Below, piece by piece: positions 1-8,260 of a stretch of 13,150 bases of DNA. The notes below the pieces were generated by a model, which was not told the DNA's origin, searched no databases, and saw only the letters and a list, made by a program, of their open reading frames with translations. Each line of letters opens with the position of its first letter. Positions within the stretch are counted from its first letter, which is position 1. A program made the position numbers and the translations under genes. The DNA is from Actinomycetota bacterium (GTDB lineage Bacteria > Actinomycetota > Actinomycetes > S36-B12 > UBA5976): assembly GCA_947486505.1 (NCBI GenBank), contig CANKTT010000037.1:1-13150 (forward strand). Direction: 5' to 3'.

Positions 1-939
1 ATCAACCACAATTGCCATGTGTGCATTAGTTGCACGCATGTCAGTGAGCGCCGGAATCACACGCTTGGTACCAGGAAGTCTGGCAACATCTCGAACTAAG
101 TCACCTACCCGAATCGATCGTTCTCGGATCTCAGGATCTAGCAAATCTCGAACGTGTACGAATCCCAAAACGTCATCTTCTGAATCATCCGATACCGGGT
201 ATCGTGAGTGCGGTTTGTCAGCAACAATTTTGACTGCTTTGAATACGGGTAAGTCAGCGTCAAGAAATGCAACTTCGGTTCGAGGGATCATGATTTCACG
301 AATCTCTCGTTCGCCTGCTTCGAAGACGTCATCAATAAGTTCACGTTCTGCATGCGTTAGATCCTCGTGCATGGCAACCATGCCGCGAAGTTCTTCACCT
401 GATATCTGCTCTTTGCCTGCCCGCGGGTCACCGCCAAGGATTCGCAGTAACGCATCTGATGAATGTGAAAGTAACCAAATAAACGGCGCCGTAATTTTGG
501 CGATGAAATCCAAAGGGGTTGCCAAAATCAGAGCAAATCTTTCTGAGTGCTGAATTGCTAATCGCTTGGGAGTTAGCTCACCGACAACTAAAGATAGATA
601 TGCAATCAGTAAAGTGGCCAAAATGAACGCCATAGTTTCGGCGGCACTTTCACTTAATCCCCAGGAAACTAAATGAGGTGAAAAAATTGGCACAATTCTT
701 GAGGCGCCAAAACCAGCTGATAAGAATCCAGCCAGAGTTACACCTACTTGTACTGCGCCCAAAAATCGATTCGGGTTACGCATCAACTTCTCTAGGCGAC
801 GACCACGTCTACCTGTTGCTGCAAGTTTCTTGACCTGGCTATCGCGAAGTGAAATCAGTGCAACTTCAGCCGCTGCGAAAACGCCTCCAATTGCAGTGAA
901 GAGCAAAACGATTGCCATCGTTTGCCAAAAAGTCCCCAT
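1..939 (-). CDS. CNNM/CorC (HlyC) family membrane protein with CBS domains, 3' end outside window
   Basis: Reading the minus strand from the ATG at 937-939 gives 313 codons with no stop before the window edge, so the C-terminus is missing. Residues 1-170 look like the CNNM/DUF21 membrane domain, with hydrophobic segments near 5-27, 60-82, 100-120 and 135-158 and the family signatures AAEVALIS (23-30) and GELTPK (120-125). An acidic linker follows, then a first CBS motif (about 216-268, including IMIPRTEV and RYPVSDD), and a second CBS begins near 283. The usual C-terminal CorC_HlyC domain should lie beyond the edge. Relatives are proposed to act in Mg2+/Co2+ export or tolerance; the old name 'hemolysin' is misleading. 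It starts 9 bases after the xth stop and lacks a clear Shine-Dalgarno sequence, so it probably depends on the upstream genes. The family call is firm; the ion is not known. Confidence 0.9.
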   Translation of the reverse strand, partial: MGTFWQTMAIVLLFTAIGGVFAAAEVALISLRDSQVKKLAATGRRGRRLEKLMRNPNRFLGAVQVGVTLAGFLSAGFGASRIVPIFSPHLVSWGLSESAAETMAFILATLLIAYLSLVVGELTPKRLAIQHSERFALILATPLDFIAKITAPFIWLLSHSSDALLRILGGDPRAGKEQISGEELRGMVAMHEDLTHAERELIDDVFEAGEREIREIMIPRTEVAFLDADLPVFKAVKIVADKPHSRYPVSDDSEDDVLGFVHVRDLLDPEIRERSIRVGDLVRDVARLPGTKRVIPALTDMRATNAHMAIVVD

Positions 940-948
940 GTGGAGAGT

Positions 949-1764
949 CTACAAGTTAAATTTTGACGTTACTGGAGCGTGATCGCTCCAACGTTGCGCG
1001 TAGGAGTCTGCCCGACCAACCACAATTTCTTTGCAATGTGGCGCAAGTGCGGAATTTGCAACGTGGTAATCAATTCGCCAGCCCGCATTGTTATCAAATG
1101 CTTGACCGCGCCAAGACCACCAGGTGTAAGGACCTTCGACTTCGCCGGCATGCCTTCGACCTAAGTCAACAACTCCGACTTTGTCGAACCACTTATCAAA
1201 GTAGGCACGTTCTTCAGGAAGAAAACCCGCTTTGGTTAAGTTGCCTTTCCAGTTCTTGATGTCGAATTCACGGTGGCCAACATTAAAGTCGCCACAAGCG
1301 AGAAATGGTTCGTCTGTTTTCTGGGCTGCTTGAAACTTCTTGGTCATGGCTTCAAGGAAACGATACTTTTCTTGTTGAACTGGTTTTTCGGCATCACCCG
1401 AATGGACATAAACAGATGCAATTGTCATTGGGCCTCTTTTTGTTTCAATTTCAGCTTGAACCCACCGGCCAGTTTCAGCAAATTCTTTTGGTCCAACACC
1501 AGTTTTGATCTTGGCCAATTTCTTGGTACTTAGGATTGCTACTCCGGCATGTCCCAGTCGCGCGCTTGAATCGTGAGCTACGTGCAGATCAGACAAGCCA
1601 GCTGCGGCAAGCACTTCATGAAGTTGGTCAGTGGTTGCCCGAACTTCTTGCAGGCAAACTACATCGGCATTGCCTGCATCAAGTTGACCTTTGATCCAAT
1701 CAAAGCCACCACGCTTAAGGGCGGCGCGAACCCCATTTGTATTAGCTGAAATTACGCCAAGCAT
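949..1764 (-). CDS. xth: Exodeoxyribonuclease III (ExoIII/AP endonuclease)
   Basis: The 271-residue protein has the full exonuclease-endonuclease-phosphatase fold signature of the ExoIII/XthA branch. Visible active-site elements are N8/N10 in the first strand, E40 in CLQEVR (metal ligand), Y119 in SVYVHSG, D159 and N161 in GDFNVG, D232 in WRIDYH, and the terminal D261-H262 pair in RWSDHAPV. All expected catalytic positions are present and the length is typical. The family cuts DNA at abasic sites and removes 3' blocking groups in base excision repair. The ATG at 1762-1764 begins three bases after the icd stop codon and has no Shine-Dalgarno of its own, which suggests translational coupling to icd. 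XthA-type and ExoA-type enzymes are hard to separate by eye, hence the general symbol. Confidence 0.95.
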   Translation of the reverse strand: MLGVISANTNGVRAALKRGGFDWIKGQLDAGNADVVCLQEVRATTDQLHEVLAAAGLSDLHVAHDSSARLGHAGVAILSTKKLAKIKTGVGPKEFAETGRWVQAEIETKRGPMTIASVYVHSGDAEKPVQQEKYRFLEAMTKKFQAAQKTDEPFLACGDFNVGHREFDIKNWKGNLTKAGFLPEERAYFDKWFDKVGVVDLGRRHAGEVEGPYTWWSWRGQAFDNNAGWRIDYHVANSALAPHCKEIVVGRADSYAQRWSDHAPVTSKFNL

Positions 1765-1767
1765 GAA

Positions 1768-2985
1768 TTAGGCCGACATTGCTTTCTGAAGATTTTCATT
1801 GATTGCTGCCAAGAAATCTTCTGTGGTTAAGTAAGCCTGATCTTTGCTAATTAGCAAAGCAAGGTCCTTGGTCATCTTGCCACTCTCTACGGTTTCGATG
1901 CAGACGCGTTCTAGCGTCTCAGCAAACTCTGTAACCTCTGGTGTGCCATCTAACTTGCCGCGATGCGCAAGACCCTGAGTCCAAGCAAAGATTGAAGCAA
2001 TTGGATTTGTTGAAGTTGGCTTACCTTGCTGATGCTGGCGGTAGTGACGTGTCACAGTGCCGTGAGCAGCTTCAGCTTCAACAGTCTTACCATCTGGAGT
2101 CATTAAGACAGATGTCATAAGTCCAAGTGATCCAAAGCCTTGAGCGACAGTATCTGACTGCACATCACCGTCGTAGTTCTTGCAAGCCCAGACATAGCCA
2201 CCTTCCCACTTAAGTGCAGAAGCAACCATGTCATCGATCAAGCGATGTTCGTAAGTCAGGCCAGCAGCATCGAACTCTGCCTTGAATTCCTTTTCGAAAA
2301 CATCCTGGAAGATATCCTTAAACTGCCCGTCGTAAGCCTTCAAGATTGTGTTCTTGGTTGAAAGATAAACCGGGTAGTTGCGGTTCAAGCCATAACGAAG
2401 TGAGGCACGAGCAAACTCGCGAATTGACTCATCCAAGTTATACATTCCCATAGCAACACCTGATGCTGGGAAATCAAAGATGTTTAGTTCCATTGGTTCC
2501 CCACCATCGGCTGGTGTGAACGTCATAGTTAATGAGCCTGCGCCCGGAATCTTCACATCAGTTGCTTTGTATTGATCACCAAAGGCATGGCGACCAACAA
2601 TGATTGGTTTAGTCCAGCCCGGTACCAATCTTGGGATGTTGCTGATGATGATTGGTTCACGGAAGATTACGCCACCAAGGATATTGCGAATAGTTCCATT
2701 TGGAGACTTCCACATCTTCTTCAGACCAAACTCTTCAACTCGAGCTTCATCAGGAGTAATGGTTGCGCACTTGATTCCGACACCATGCTTTTTAATTGCA
2801 TTAGCGGCATCGATGGTTATCTGATCATCAGTGGCATCACGGTTTTCCATGCCCAAGTCGTAGTACTCGATGTTGACGTCCAAATAAGGCAAAATCAGTT
2901 GATCTTTGATGAACGACCAGATGATACGAGTCATCTCGTCGCCATCTAGATCAACGACAGTTCCTTGTACTTTAATTTTTGACAT
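1768..2985 (-). CDS. icd: NADP-dependent isocitrate dehydrogenase, homodimeric type II (eukaryotic-like)
   Basis: This enzyme oxidatively decarboxylates isocitrate to 2-oxoglutarate in the TCA cycle and makes NADPH. At 405 residues it aligns by eye, almost without gaps, to the eukaryotic cytosolic/mitochondrial type: S94 in [10 protein letters not shown]100, R109 and R132 in [13 protein letters not shown] bind isocitrate, and D252, D274 and D278 (in NYDGDVQSD) are the metal ligands. The GTVTRHYR stretch (309-316) is the usual NADP-phosphate contact region, supporting NADP over NAD. It is clearly not the monomeric ~740-residue enzyme used by several other Actinobacteria such as Corynebacterium. 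The ATG has a good Shine-Dalgarno (AAGGA, 9 bases upstream). It follows mdh by 31 bases and precedes xth by 3, so the three genes are probably co-transcribed. Confidence 0.97.
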   Translation of the reverse strand: MSKIKVQGTVVDLDGDEMTRIIWSFIKDQLILPYLDVNIEYYDLGMENRDATDDQITIDAANAIKKHGVGIKCATITPDEARVEEFGLKKMWKSPNGTIRNILGGVIFREPIIISNIPRLVPGWTKPIIVGRHAFGDQYKATDVKIPGAGSLTMTFTPADGGEPMELNIFDFPASGVAMGMYNLDESIREFARASLRYGLNRNYPVYLSTKNTILKAYDGQFKDIFQDVFEKEFKAEFDAAGLTYEHRLIDDMVASALKWEGGYVWACKNYDGDVQSDTVAQGFGSLGLMTSVLMTPDGKTVEAEAAHGTVTRHYRQHQQGKPTSTNPIASIFAWTQGLAHRGKLDGTPEVTEFAETLERVCIETVESGKMTKDLALLISKDQAYLTTEDFLAAINENLQKAMSA

Positions 2986-3016
2986 TTGATTTTCCTTAAT
3001 GGATGTCTGCTAAAAC

Positions 3017-3967
3017 TTAGAGTCCGGCTACGTCAGCTTGCTTTTCGCGAACGGCTTCAGATGCAGCTTTTAATTCAGCCAACTCGGAGTCAGTAAGTTT
3101 TGTTTCAACTACCTTTGTGACACCACCCTTACCGATTTGTGCTTCCACGCCTAGGTAAACACCACTAATTCCGTATTCGCCATCAACCCAAGCACACACT
3201 GGCATCACTGCGCCGGAATCTTCGATCACTGCTTTTGCCATTCGAGCTGCTGCTGCCGAAGGTGCATAGTATGCAGATCCAGTCTTAAGTAGTGCGACTA
3301 CTTCTGCACCACCATTACGAGTGCGAACTACAAGTTCTTCGATTTTGTCAGCCGGCAATAGGTCGGCAAGTGGCTTGCCATCTACTGTGCAACGCGATGG
3401 AACTGGAACCATGGTGTCGCCATGTGAACCAAGAGTAAGCGTCTGGACTGATGCGACTGGAACATTAAGTTCTTCAGCCACAAAGTGTGTGAAGCGTGCG
3501 GTGTCCAACATGCCGGCTTGACCTAGTACGCGTTCCTTAGGGAAGCCACTCGCTAATTGAGTTAATGCAGTCATTTCATCAAGTGGATTTGAAACCACAA
3601 TTATGACCGCGTTTGGTGCGTGCTTTGCGATGTTTTCTGCAACACCGCGAACGATCTTGGCGTTTGTTTCGATCAAGTCCATCCGGCTCATACCCGGCTT
3701 ACGAGGCAAACCTGCAGTGATTATTACAACGTCCGAACCTGCGATGGCATCATAGCCACCGCCATCAACTGTTGTGGTCTGGCCAACCAGCTTGGTTTCA
3801 AAACCTTCAATGGAACGTGACTGATTCATGTCGAGTGCCAAGCCTTCAGCTTTGCCATCGAGAATGTCAGTTATGACAACAGTGTCAACGATGTTGTATT
3901 CAGCAATACGTTGTGCGGTTGTTGATCCGTAGAAACCAGCACCTACGACGGTTACTTTGCCAGCCAT
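3017..3967 (-). CDS. mdh: Malate dehydrogenase, LDH-like (type 3) family
   Basis: This enzyme interconverts malate and oxaloacetate with NAD in the TCA cycle. The 316-residue protein shows the Rossmann glycine motif GAGFYGSTTA (9-18), and D34 at the end of the second strand, which favours NAD over NADP. The substrate loop PRKPGMSRMD has R89 and R95, the arginines that distinguish malate from lactate dehydrogenase; the lactate enzyme has Q at the equivalent of R89. N127 (SNPLD), D155 and R158 (LDTARF) and catalytic H182 (GSHGD) complete the site. The ATG at 3965-3967 has a strong Shine-Dalgarno (AAAGGA, spacer 6). It is the first gene of the left minus-strand cluster, and its upstream region carries the palindrome at 3991-4004. 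Confidence 0.96.
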   Translation of the reverse strand: MAGKVTVVGAGFYGSTTAQRIAEYNIVDTVVITDILDGKAEGLALDMNQSRSIEGFETKLVGQTTTVDGGGYDAIAGSDVVIITAGLPRKPGMSRMDLIETNAKIVRGVAENIAKHAPNAVIIVVSNPLDEMTALTQLASGFPKERVLGQAGMLDTARFTHFVAEELNVPVASVQTLTLGSHGDTMVPVPSRCTVDGKPLADLLPADKIEELVVRTRNGGAEVVALLKTGSAYYAPSAAAARMAKAVIEDSGAVMPVCAWVDGEYGISGVYLGVEAQIGKGGVTKVVETKLTDSELAELKAASEAVREKQADVAGL

Positions 3968-3973
3968 GAGAAA

Positions 3974-3979
3974 TCCTTT
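3974..3979 (-). promoter_or_regulatory. Ribosome binding site of mdh
   Basis: AAAGGA on the minus strand lies six bases before the mdh ATG. It is one of the few good Shine-Dalgarno sequences in the window and supports the chosen start. Confidence 0.7.
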
Positions 3980-3990
3980 GAGTAAAAGTA

Positions 3991-4004
3991 TCTTGACGTC
4001 AAGA
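3991..4004. promoter_or_regulatory. Perfect 14-bp palindrome in the mdh upstream region, candidate operator
   Basis: TCTTGACGTCAAGA is identical on both strands. It sits 23 bases before the mdh start codon, in the only intergenic space ahead of the mdh-icd-xth run. An AT-rich TAGGAT on the minus strand just upstream (4012-4017) could be a weak -10 box, which would put the palindrome over the transcription start, a common repressor position. The size and symmetry fit a dimeric helix-turn-helix regulator. I do not recognise the cognate regulator with confidence and saw no second copy in the window. Confidence 0.45.
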
Positions 4005-4071
4005 CACTTAAATCCTAGTCCCCAATCGCATTTGATGGGTATCTGGATATGGGCTGGCAGGTGTTGCAGGT

Positions 4072-4082
4072 TGTACAGTACA
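4072..4082. promoter_or_regulatory. 11-bp dyad upstream of the HAD gene
   Basis: TGTACAGTACA has perfect 5-bp arms around one central base, about 37 bases before the HAD-gene start. It could be a second operator in the divergent region or part of the HAD promoter. No convincing -35/-10 pair was found around it, so the assignment is tentative. Confidence 0.25.
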
Positions 4083-4109
4083 GATCACAGACTTGAACAA
4101 TTCATTCTT

Positions 4110-4115
4110 GGAGGA
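4110..4115 (+). promoter_or_regulatory. Ribosome binding site deciding the HAD gene start
   Basis: GGAGGA followed by four bases and ATG (4120-4122) is a strong Shine-Dalgarno. It lies inside the longer reading frame that begins with TTG at 4093, so the ATG is the likely start rather than the TTG. Confidence 0.75.
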
Positions 4116-4119
4116 TTAC

Positions 4120-4815
4120 ATGGTCGATTACCAGGCATATGACGCAGTTACCTTTGATTGCTACGGCACCCTGATCGATTGGGAGTCAGGAATTCTGGCG
4201 GGAATTCGAGCTGCCTTGGGCGCCGATGTTTCGAATGCCCCTGACGCCGAACTTCTTGGTGAGTTCTCGACACATGAACACGATGCAGAAGTTCCTTACA
4301 AGGGCTACCGCGAAGTGCTCGGACTGACACTGCGCATGCTCGCATCTGCGCGAGGAATTACTACTACCCCAGAACAAGAGGCGCAATTCGGTGGCAGCGT
4401 AGTTGATTGGCCGGCGTTTCCAGACTCCCATGATGCGCTAGTTGAACTTCAAAAGCACTTCAAGCTCGTAGTTATAACCAACTGTGATGACGACCTTTTT
4501 GCTGCTTCCGCTGAACGCCTTGGCATCAAATTTGATGAAGTTATCACAGCGCAGCAAGTCGGTTCATATAAGCCAAACATTGACAACTTTCACTTTGCTC
4601 ACGAAAAAGTGGAGCGCACGCTTGGCATCAAAAAGGATCGCATCTTGCATGTCGCTCAAAGTTTGTTTCATGATCACGCACCAGCCAAAAGCATTGGCAT
4701 GACAACCGTGCATATCAGTCGCCGTGGGAACGGTGCCGCGCCTGCTGCAAGTGCTGCTCCAGACCAGGTGTTCCCTGATATGAAGTCATTTGCATCGGCT
4801 GTTACTGAGTCTTAG
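4120..4815 (+). CDS. HAD-superfamily hydrolase, haloacid dehalogenase type II-like
   Basis: With the ATG at 4120 the protein has 231 residues. The four HAD motifs are visible: motif I FDCYGT with nucleophile D13 and T17; motif II T120-N121 in VVITNCDD; motif III K151 in SYKPN; and motif IV around HVAQSLFHDHAPAK with D185. The HVAQSLxHDH form resembles the type II subfamily that includes L-2-haloacid dehalogenases, but many members of that branch act on other small phosphorylated or halogenated compounds, so the substrate is unknown. A helical cap (about 20-95) separates motifs I and II. The C-terminal stretch from about 203 is alanine-rich. It is the only plus-strand gene between two minus-strand groups, diverges from mdh, and its last 14 bases overlap the end of the convergent transporter gene. 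Confidence 0.88.
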   Translation: MVDYQAYDAVTFDCYGTLIDWESGILAGIRAALGADVSNAPDAELLGEFSTHEHDAEVPYKGYREVLGLTLRMLASARGITTTPEQEAQFGGSVVDWPAFPDSHDALVELQKHFKLVVITNCDDDLFAASAERLGIKFDEVITAQQVGSYKPNIDNFHFAHEKVERTLGIKKDRILHVAQSLFHDHAPAKSIGMTTVHISRRGNGAAPAASAAPDQVFPDMKSFASAVTES

Positions 4816-5773
4816 TTTTTTTCTTGCCGCTGGCCAAAACTACTGCAGCACCAGTTATTGAAATTCCAAGTAGTAACTGCCACGTGATGTTTGTAGAGGC
4901 TGTTGGGAAAAGCACGTCCATCAAGATTGCGCCGGATAGTTGACCTACTACGGAAGTCAGTGTGAATAGAAACACTCCAAGTGTTTTGGCCATGAATGAA
5001 GCTGTAATAACAAACAGAACGCCAAATGGCCCACCAAGCCAAATGACAGGGTTCTCCCACGGCATCGGTGGAACCGTGAAACTTTGCGGATTCACCTGCT
5101 GAACAACGATGTATACAACTACCAAAGTTATGAAACCAACAATGAAATTGACCATTGTTGCAGCTGCTGGTTGCCCAGTGTGATTTGCAATCTGACCATT
5201 AAGTGCCGGTTGGGTCGAAACCAGAGCACCTGCTGCAAACGAAATCAACACGGCTCCGAACGCGAACTGTCCAGCTGAATCCTGGCCAAGTACTGAGACA
5301 AGAACTCCAACAATGCCCAATATTGCTGCGCAAACTCTCATGACAGTTACAGGTTGTTTTCCGGCTGGACCAATTCCTGCTTTGTCGACCAGTAGGGCTG
5401 CTGAAGTTTGACCGGCAACTGCAGCCACGGTGAAGATGGCGACACCAATGACTTGAACCAAGCCACTTTGACTTGCCACGAAAAATGCACCTGACAGGCC
5501 ACCGAATAACTGCCAGCGCTTTAGTTTTCCTTCGCGAACCAATCGAGGAATACTGACAAATCCCTGTCTGATGGGACGACTAAAGATCATCATTAAGGAC
5601 AAAACCATCAGCCCCGTCGTGAAGTTGATTAACGCAGTGATCAGCGGATTCTCCGTGTAGGTATTCAATTCACTGTTAATCGATGATTGCGCGGTAATGA
5701 TGATTGATGCGATAAAGGTGATGACTATATGTGAAAACTTAACTTTTTCCATCGTGCCAGCAGACTGTGTCAT
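4802..5773 (-). CDS. DMT-superfamily transporter, YdcZ/DUF606 type, two fused repeats
   Basis: The predicted 323-residue integral membrane protein has about ten hydrophobic segments and an obvious internal duplication. In the first half SSINSELNTYTENPLITALI leads into helix 2, matched in the second half by QPALNGQIANHTGQPAAATM. VAGQTSAALLVD in half one matches VVGQLSGAILMD in half two. This is the fused two-domain form of the YdcZ (DUF606) family, whose single-domain relatives work as small-protein pairs. The substrate is unknown. The ATG at 5771-5773 is preferred over an in-frame TTG at 5800: it lies 4 bases after the DUF3017 stop, suggesting coupled translation, whereas the TTG would overlap that gene. 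The tail is lysine-rich (KKKTKTQ), as expected for a cytoplasmic end. Confidence 0.85.
   Translation of the reverse strand: MTQSAGTMEKVKFSHIVITFIASIIITAQSSINSELNTYTENPLITALINFTTGLMVLSLMMIFSRPIRQGFVSIPRLVREGKLKRWQLFGGLSGAFFVASQSGLVQVIGVAIFTVAAVAGQTSAALLVDKAGIGPAGKQPVTVMRVCAAILGIVGVLVSVLGQDSAGQFAFGAVLISFAAGALVSTQPALNGQIANHTGQPAAATMVNFIVGFITLVVVYIVVQQVNPQSFTVPPMPWENPVIWLGGPFGVLFVITASFMAKTLGVFLFTLTSVVGQLSGAILMDVLFPTASTNITWQLLLGISITGAAVVLASGKKKTKTQ
4804..4822 (+). terminator. Possible weak intrinsic terminator of the HAD gene
   Basis: ACTGAGTCTTAGT (4804-4816) can fold into a 5-bp stem (one G-U pair) with a three-base loop, and it is followed by an unbroken T run to 4822. The stem includes the TAG stop codon. 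The stem is short and AT-rich, so efficiency is doubtful. The same bases code for the lysine-rich tail of the opposing transporter gene. Confidence 0.35.
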
Positions 5774-5777
5774 GTGA

Positions 5778-6050
5778 TTATTTGCTTCCTTGAGGCACAA
5801 CTAGCGCCAAAATAAAGAGAAATGTTCCTAGAGTTGCCAGCACAGTCAGATCTATTCTGCGCCTTCGGATTTTTAGGAGCCCCGCAGCTGAATCTGGTAA
5901 GCGCAATCTAAAAAGAAATGCAAGTAAAACGCTGGACGATAGCAGGATGGCTCCAAATCGAAAATCTACATAAACGACAACAATTAGAGCTACCAGGATT
6001 CCCAGATAAACGCTCAGGATTGGCCATTGCTGCTTTACAAAGGTTTTCAT
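5778..6050 (-). CDS. DUF3017 family small membrane protein
   Basis: This 90-residue protein has three hydrophobic segments (about 10-27, 31-48 and 67-86). A conserved-looking basic loop between the second and third contains RLRLPDSAAGLL then IRRRRIDL, the pattern I associate with DUF3017, an actinobacterial family of unknown function often found near purH, folD and mdh. I chose the ATG at 6048-6050 because the longer frame to 6101 starts with TTG and adds 17 polar residues that do not look family-like. An AGG six bases upstream is only a weak Shine-Dalgarno. It lies 60 bases after purH and four bases before the transporter. Family assignment is from memory of the loop pattern and gene context. 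Confidence 0.78.
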   Translation of the reverse strand: MKTFVKQQWPILSVYLGILVALIVVVYVDFRFGAILLSSSVLLAFLFRLRLPDSAAGLLKIRRRRIDLTVLATLGTFLFILALVVPQGSK

Positions 6051-6110
6051 AACTTGCCTATCTTGCCACTGATTATTGCTCCGAGGTGGGATGCAGGCCA
6101 ATGCTGCTAA

Positions 6111-7682
6111 TTAATGGAGGAAATGCCTAGTGCCCGTGAAATACATGGTGACACCAGCAGTATTCGCTGCAGCGATCACTTCCTCATCTCGAACTGAACC
6201 ACCAGGTTGTGCGACTGCGCGTACTCCGGCATTTAACAAAACTTCCAACCCATCGGCGAATGGGAAGAAGGCATCACTTGCTGCAACACTATTCTTTGCA
6301 CGATCTTCGCCCGCTCGAGAAACTGCAAGGCGTGCTGAATCCACGCGATTGACTTGTCCCATTCCAATGCCAACAGTGGCCTGATTTTTGGCGAGCAAAA
6401 TTGCATTCGACTTAACACATCGCGACGCACGCCAAGCAAACTCTAAGTCCGCCAAAGTTTTGGCGTCAGCTGCAGGCCCTGAAACCAATTTCCAATTCGA
6501 TACTTCGTCACCGAGACTTTGGAACCTATCTTGGGATTGCATAAGCATCCCTCCTGAAACCGGGCGCATCTCAGCGTGAATATCTTTGGTTGGCGCAACG
6601 GCCTTTAGGATTCGAATATTTTGCTTTTCACAAAGAACTGCAAGTGCATCTTCATCAAAATCTGGGGCGATGATGACTTCAGTGAAAACTTCGGAAACCA
6701 ATACAGCCATTTCTTTAGTTACCCTCTGGTTCGAGGCAATTACGCCACCAAATGCTGAAACTGGATCGCTAGCGTTTGCTTTTTGGTAGGCCAGAGCAAT
6801 GTTGATATCACTTGCCACACCACACGGATTTGCGTGCTTAATGATTGCGACTGTTGGGGTCACGTGGTCGTAGGACGCTCGATAAGCAGCATCGGCATCC
6901 ACAAAGTTGTTATATGACATTTCCTTGCCGTGAAGCTGTTCTGCTTGTGCAATTCCTGGACTTCCGAACTTTGAAATATACAGCGCAGCATCCTGATGCG
7001 GATTTTCACCATAACGCAATGTCTGTGCACGTTCCCAAACTCCGCCAAACCAACCTGGAAAACCAACTTGCGACGGATCTGAGTCAGGCAAAACAACTGA
7101 CGCTAACCAACTCGAAACTGCAACATCATATTGAGCGACATGCTGAAACGCCAAGGTAGCAAGGGCTACGCGCTGGGTATGAGTAAAGCCTTCATGTCTG
7201 ACAGCCTCAAGCACCGTTGAATAATTAGCAGGATCAACAACAACTGCAACGTTGGCATGATTTTTAGCGCTAGCTCGAACCATGGCTGGACCACCAATAT
7301 CAATTTGTTCGATACATTCCTCGATACTTGCACCTGATTTAACAGTCTGAGAAAACGGATAAAGGTTCACTACAACTAACTCGAAAGCTTCGATTCCAAG
7401 TTCCACAAGTTGGGCAACATGTTCAGGCTTACGAACATCAGCAAGCAACCCGCCATGAATCATTGGATGCAGAGTTTTGACTCGTCCATCGAGTGATTCA
7501 GGGAAACCCGTTACGTCCTTAACTTCAGTCACTGGAATTCCCAGCGCTGAGATGTGTGCGGCAGTACTTCCAGTCGAAACTATCTTTACTCCGGATTCAT
7601 GCAGTCCTTGGGCAAGTTCGGTCAGTCCGGTCTTGTCATAGACACTGATAAGTGCTCGGGCAACTTTACGGGTTTGTGTCAC
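6111..7682 (-). CDS. purH: Bifunctional AICAR transformylase/IMP cyclohydrolase
   Basis: PurH does the last two steps of IMP synthesis: formylation of AICAR with 10-formyl-THF, then ring closure. The 523-residue protein is full length. The N-terminal cyclohydrolase domain (1-200) shows STGSTAAHI (36-44) and [14 protein letters not shown] (65-78). The transformylase domain shows RYGENPHQ (223-230), [11 protein letters not shown], the catalytic K282-H283 in [17 protein letters not shown] and N426 in VKSNAI. The C-terminus TGTRHFLH is typical. The GTG start (7680-7682) overlaps the purN stop in a GTGA arrangement, so the two are translationally coupled, and both products use the same folate donor. 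Confidence 0.97.
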   Translation of the reverse strand: MTQTRKVARALISVYDKTGLTELAQGLHESGVKIVSTGSTAAHISALGIPVTEVKDVTGFPESLDGRVKTLHPMIHGGLLADVRKPEHVAQLVELGIEAFELVVVNLYPFSQTVKSGASIEECIEQIDIGGPAMVRASAKNHANVAVVVDPANYSTVLEAVRHEGFTHTQRVALATLAFQHVAQYDVAVSSWLASVVLPDSDPSQVGFPGWFGGVWERAQTLRYGENPHQDAALYISKFGSPGIAQAEQLHGKEMSYNNFVDADAAYRASYDHVTPTVAIIKHANPCGVASDINIALAYQKANASDPVSAFGGVIASNQRVTKEMAVLVSEVFTEVIIAPDFDEDALAVLCEKQNIRILKAVAPTKDIHAEMRPVSGGMLMQSQDRFQSLGDEVSNWKLVSGPAADAKTLADLEFAWRASRCVKSNAILLAKNQATVGIGMGQVNRVDSARLAVSRAGEDRAKNSVAASDAFFPFADGLEVLLNAGVRAVAQPGGSVRDEEVIAAANTAGVTMYFTGTRHFLH

Positions 7683-8251
7683 TTCAAAGTCACCTTCCCT
7701 TTAGCAATATCTCTAACAGTTTCTATCAAGAGTTTGCGCTCGACTTCTTTGATGCGTTCATGAAGTGATTCTTGCGTGTCGTCTGACTCCACTTTAACTC
7801 TGGCTTGCGCAATAACCTCACCGGTATCAATGCCGCTGTCAACGAAATGAATGGTTGTTCCAGTTTCGGTAACTCCAGCAGCAAGAGCGTCTCGAACTGC
7901 GTGAGCGCCTGGAAAATCTGGAAGTAATGCTGGATGTGTGTTAATAATTTTGCCTTCATGAAATCTCAGTATCATTGGGCCAAGAATTTTCATGAAGCCA
8001 GCCGAAACTATGAGATTTGGTTTTAAGCGACTCAACTCAGTTGCCATATTTTGGTCCCATTTAGCCCGGTCATCAAGTAACGGAATAACAGTTACTGGGA
8101 TCCCAAGTTCGCGAGCGCGATCACAGACTGGAACTTCCGCATCGGTAATCAACCCGACCAATTCAACGTCAATTTGCTGTGCCTGATTTGCTAGTGCGGC
8201 AAAAAGGGTGCCCGTTCCAGAAGCCAATACGACGACGCGGAAATTCGGCAC
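7679..8251 (-). CDS. purN: Phosphoribosylglycinamide formyltransferase
   Basis: PurN transfers a formyl group from 10-formyl-THF to GAR, the third step of de novo purine synthesis. The 190-residue protein is of usual length. The phosphate-binding loop [12 protein letters not shown] (9-20) is the actinobacterial-looking variant of the GSGTNLQA loop. Catalytic N104 and H106 lie in [15 protein letters not shown], and D142 in [13 protein letters not shown]. The GTG at 8249-8251 is chosen because the first strand (FRVVVLASG) follows immediately and the upstream stop of the PerM-like gene is 9 bases away. No good Shine-Dalgarno is visible. The last four bases overlap purH. Confidence 0.96.
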   Translation of the reverse strand: MPNFRVVVLASGTGTLFAALANQAQQIDVELVGLITDAEVPVCDRARELGIPVTVIPLLDDRAKWDQNMATELSRLKPNLIVSAGFMKILGPMILRFHEGKIINTHPALLPDFPGAHAVRDALAAGVTETGTTIHFVDSGIDTGEVIAQARVKVESDDTQESLHERIKEVERKLLIETVRDIAKGKVTLK

Positions 8252-8260
8252 AGTTTGATT

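Noticed and set aside
17..553. Plus-strand open frame of 178 codons
   Set aside because: It lies opposite the CNNM/CorC gene, whose minus-strand reading gives clear family motifs; the plus-strand product is Ser/Arg-rich with no recognisable domain.
4093..4119. Upstream TTG start for the HAD gene
   Set aside because: The strong GGAGGA lies inside this extension and points to the ATG at 4120; motif I begins a few residues after that ATG, as usual.
5774..5800. TTG start for the transporter gene
   Set aside because: It would overlap the DUF3017 gene by 23 bases and add nine polar residues; the ATG at 5773 fits better.
6051..6101. TTG start for the DUF3017 gene
   Set aside because: The added 17 residues are polar and precede the usual family start, and the ATG at 6050 gives a normal length.
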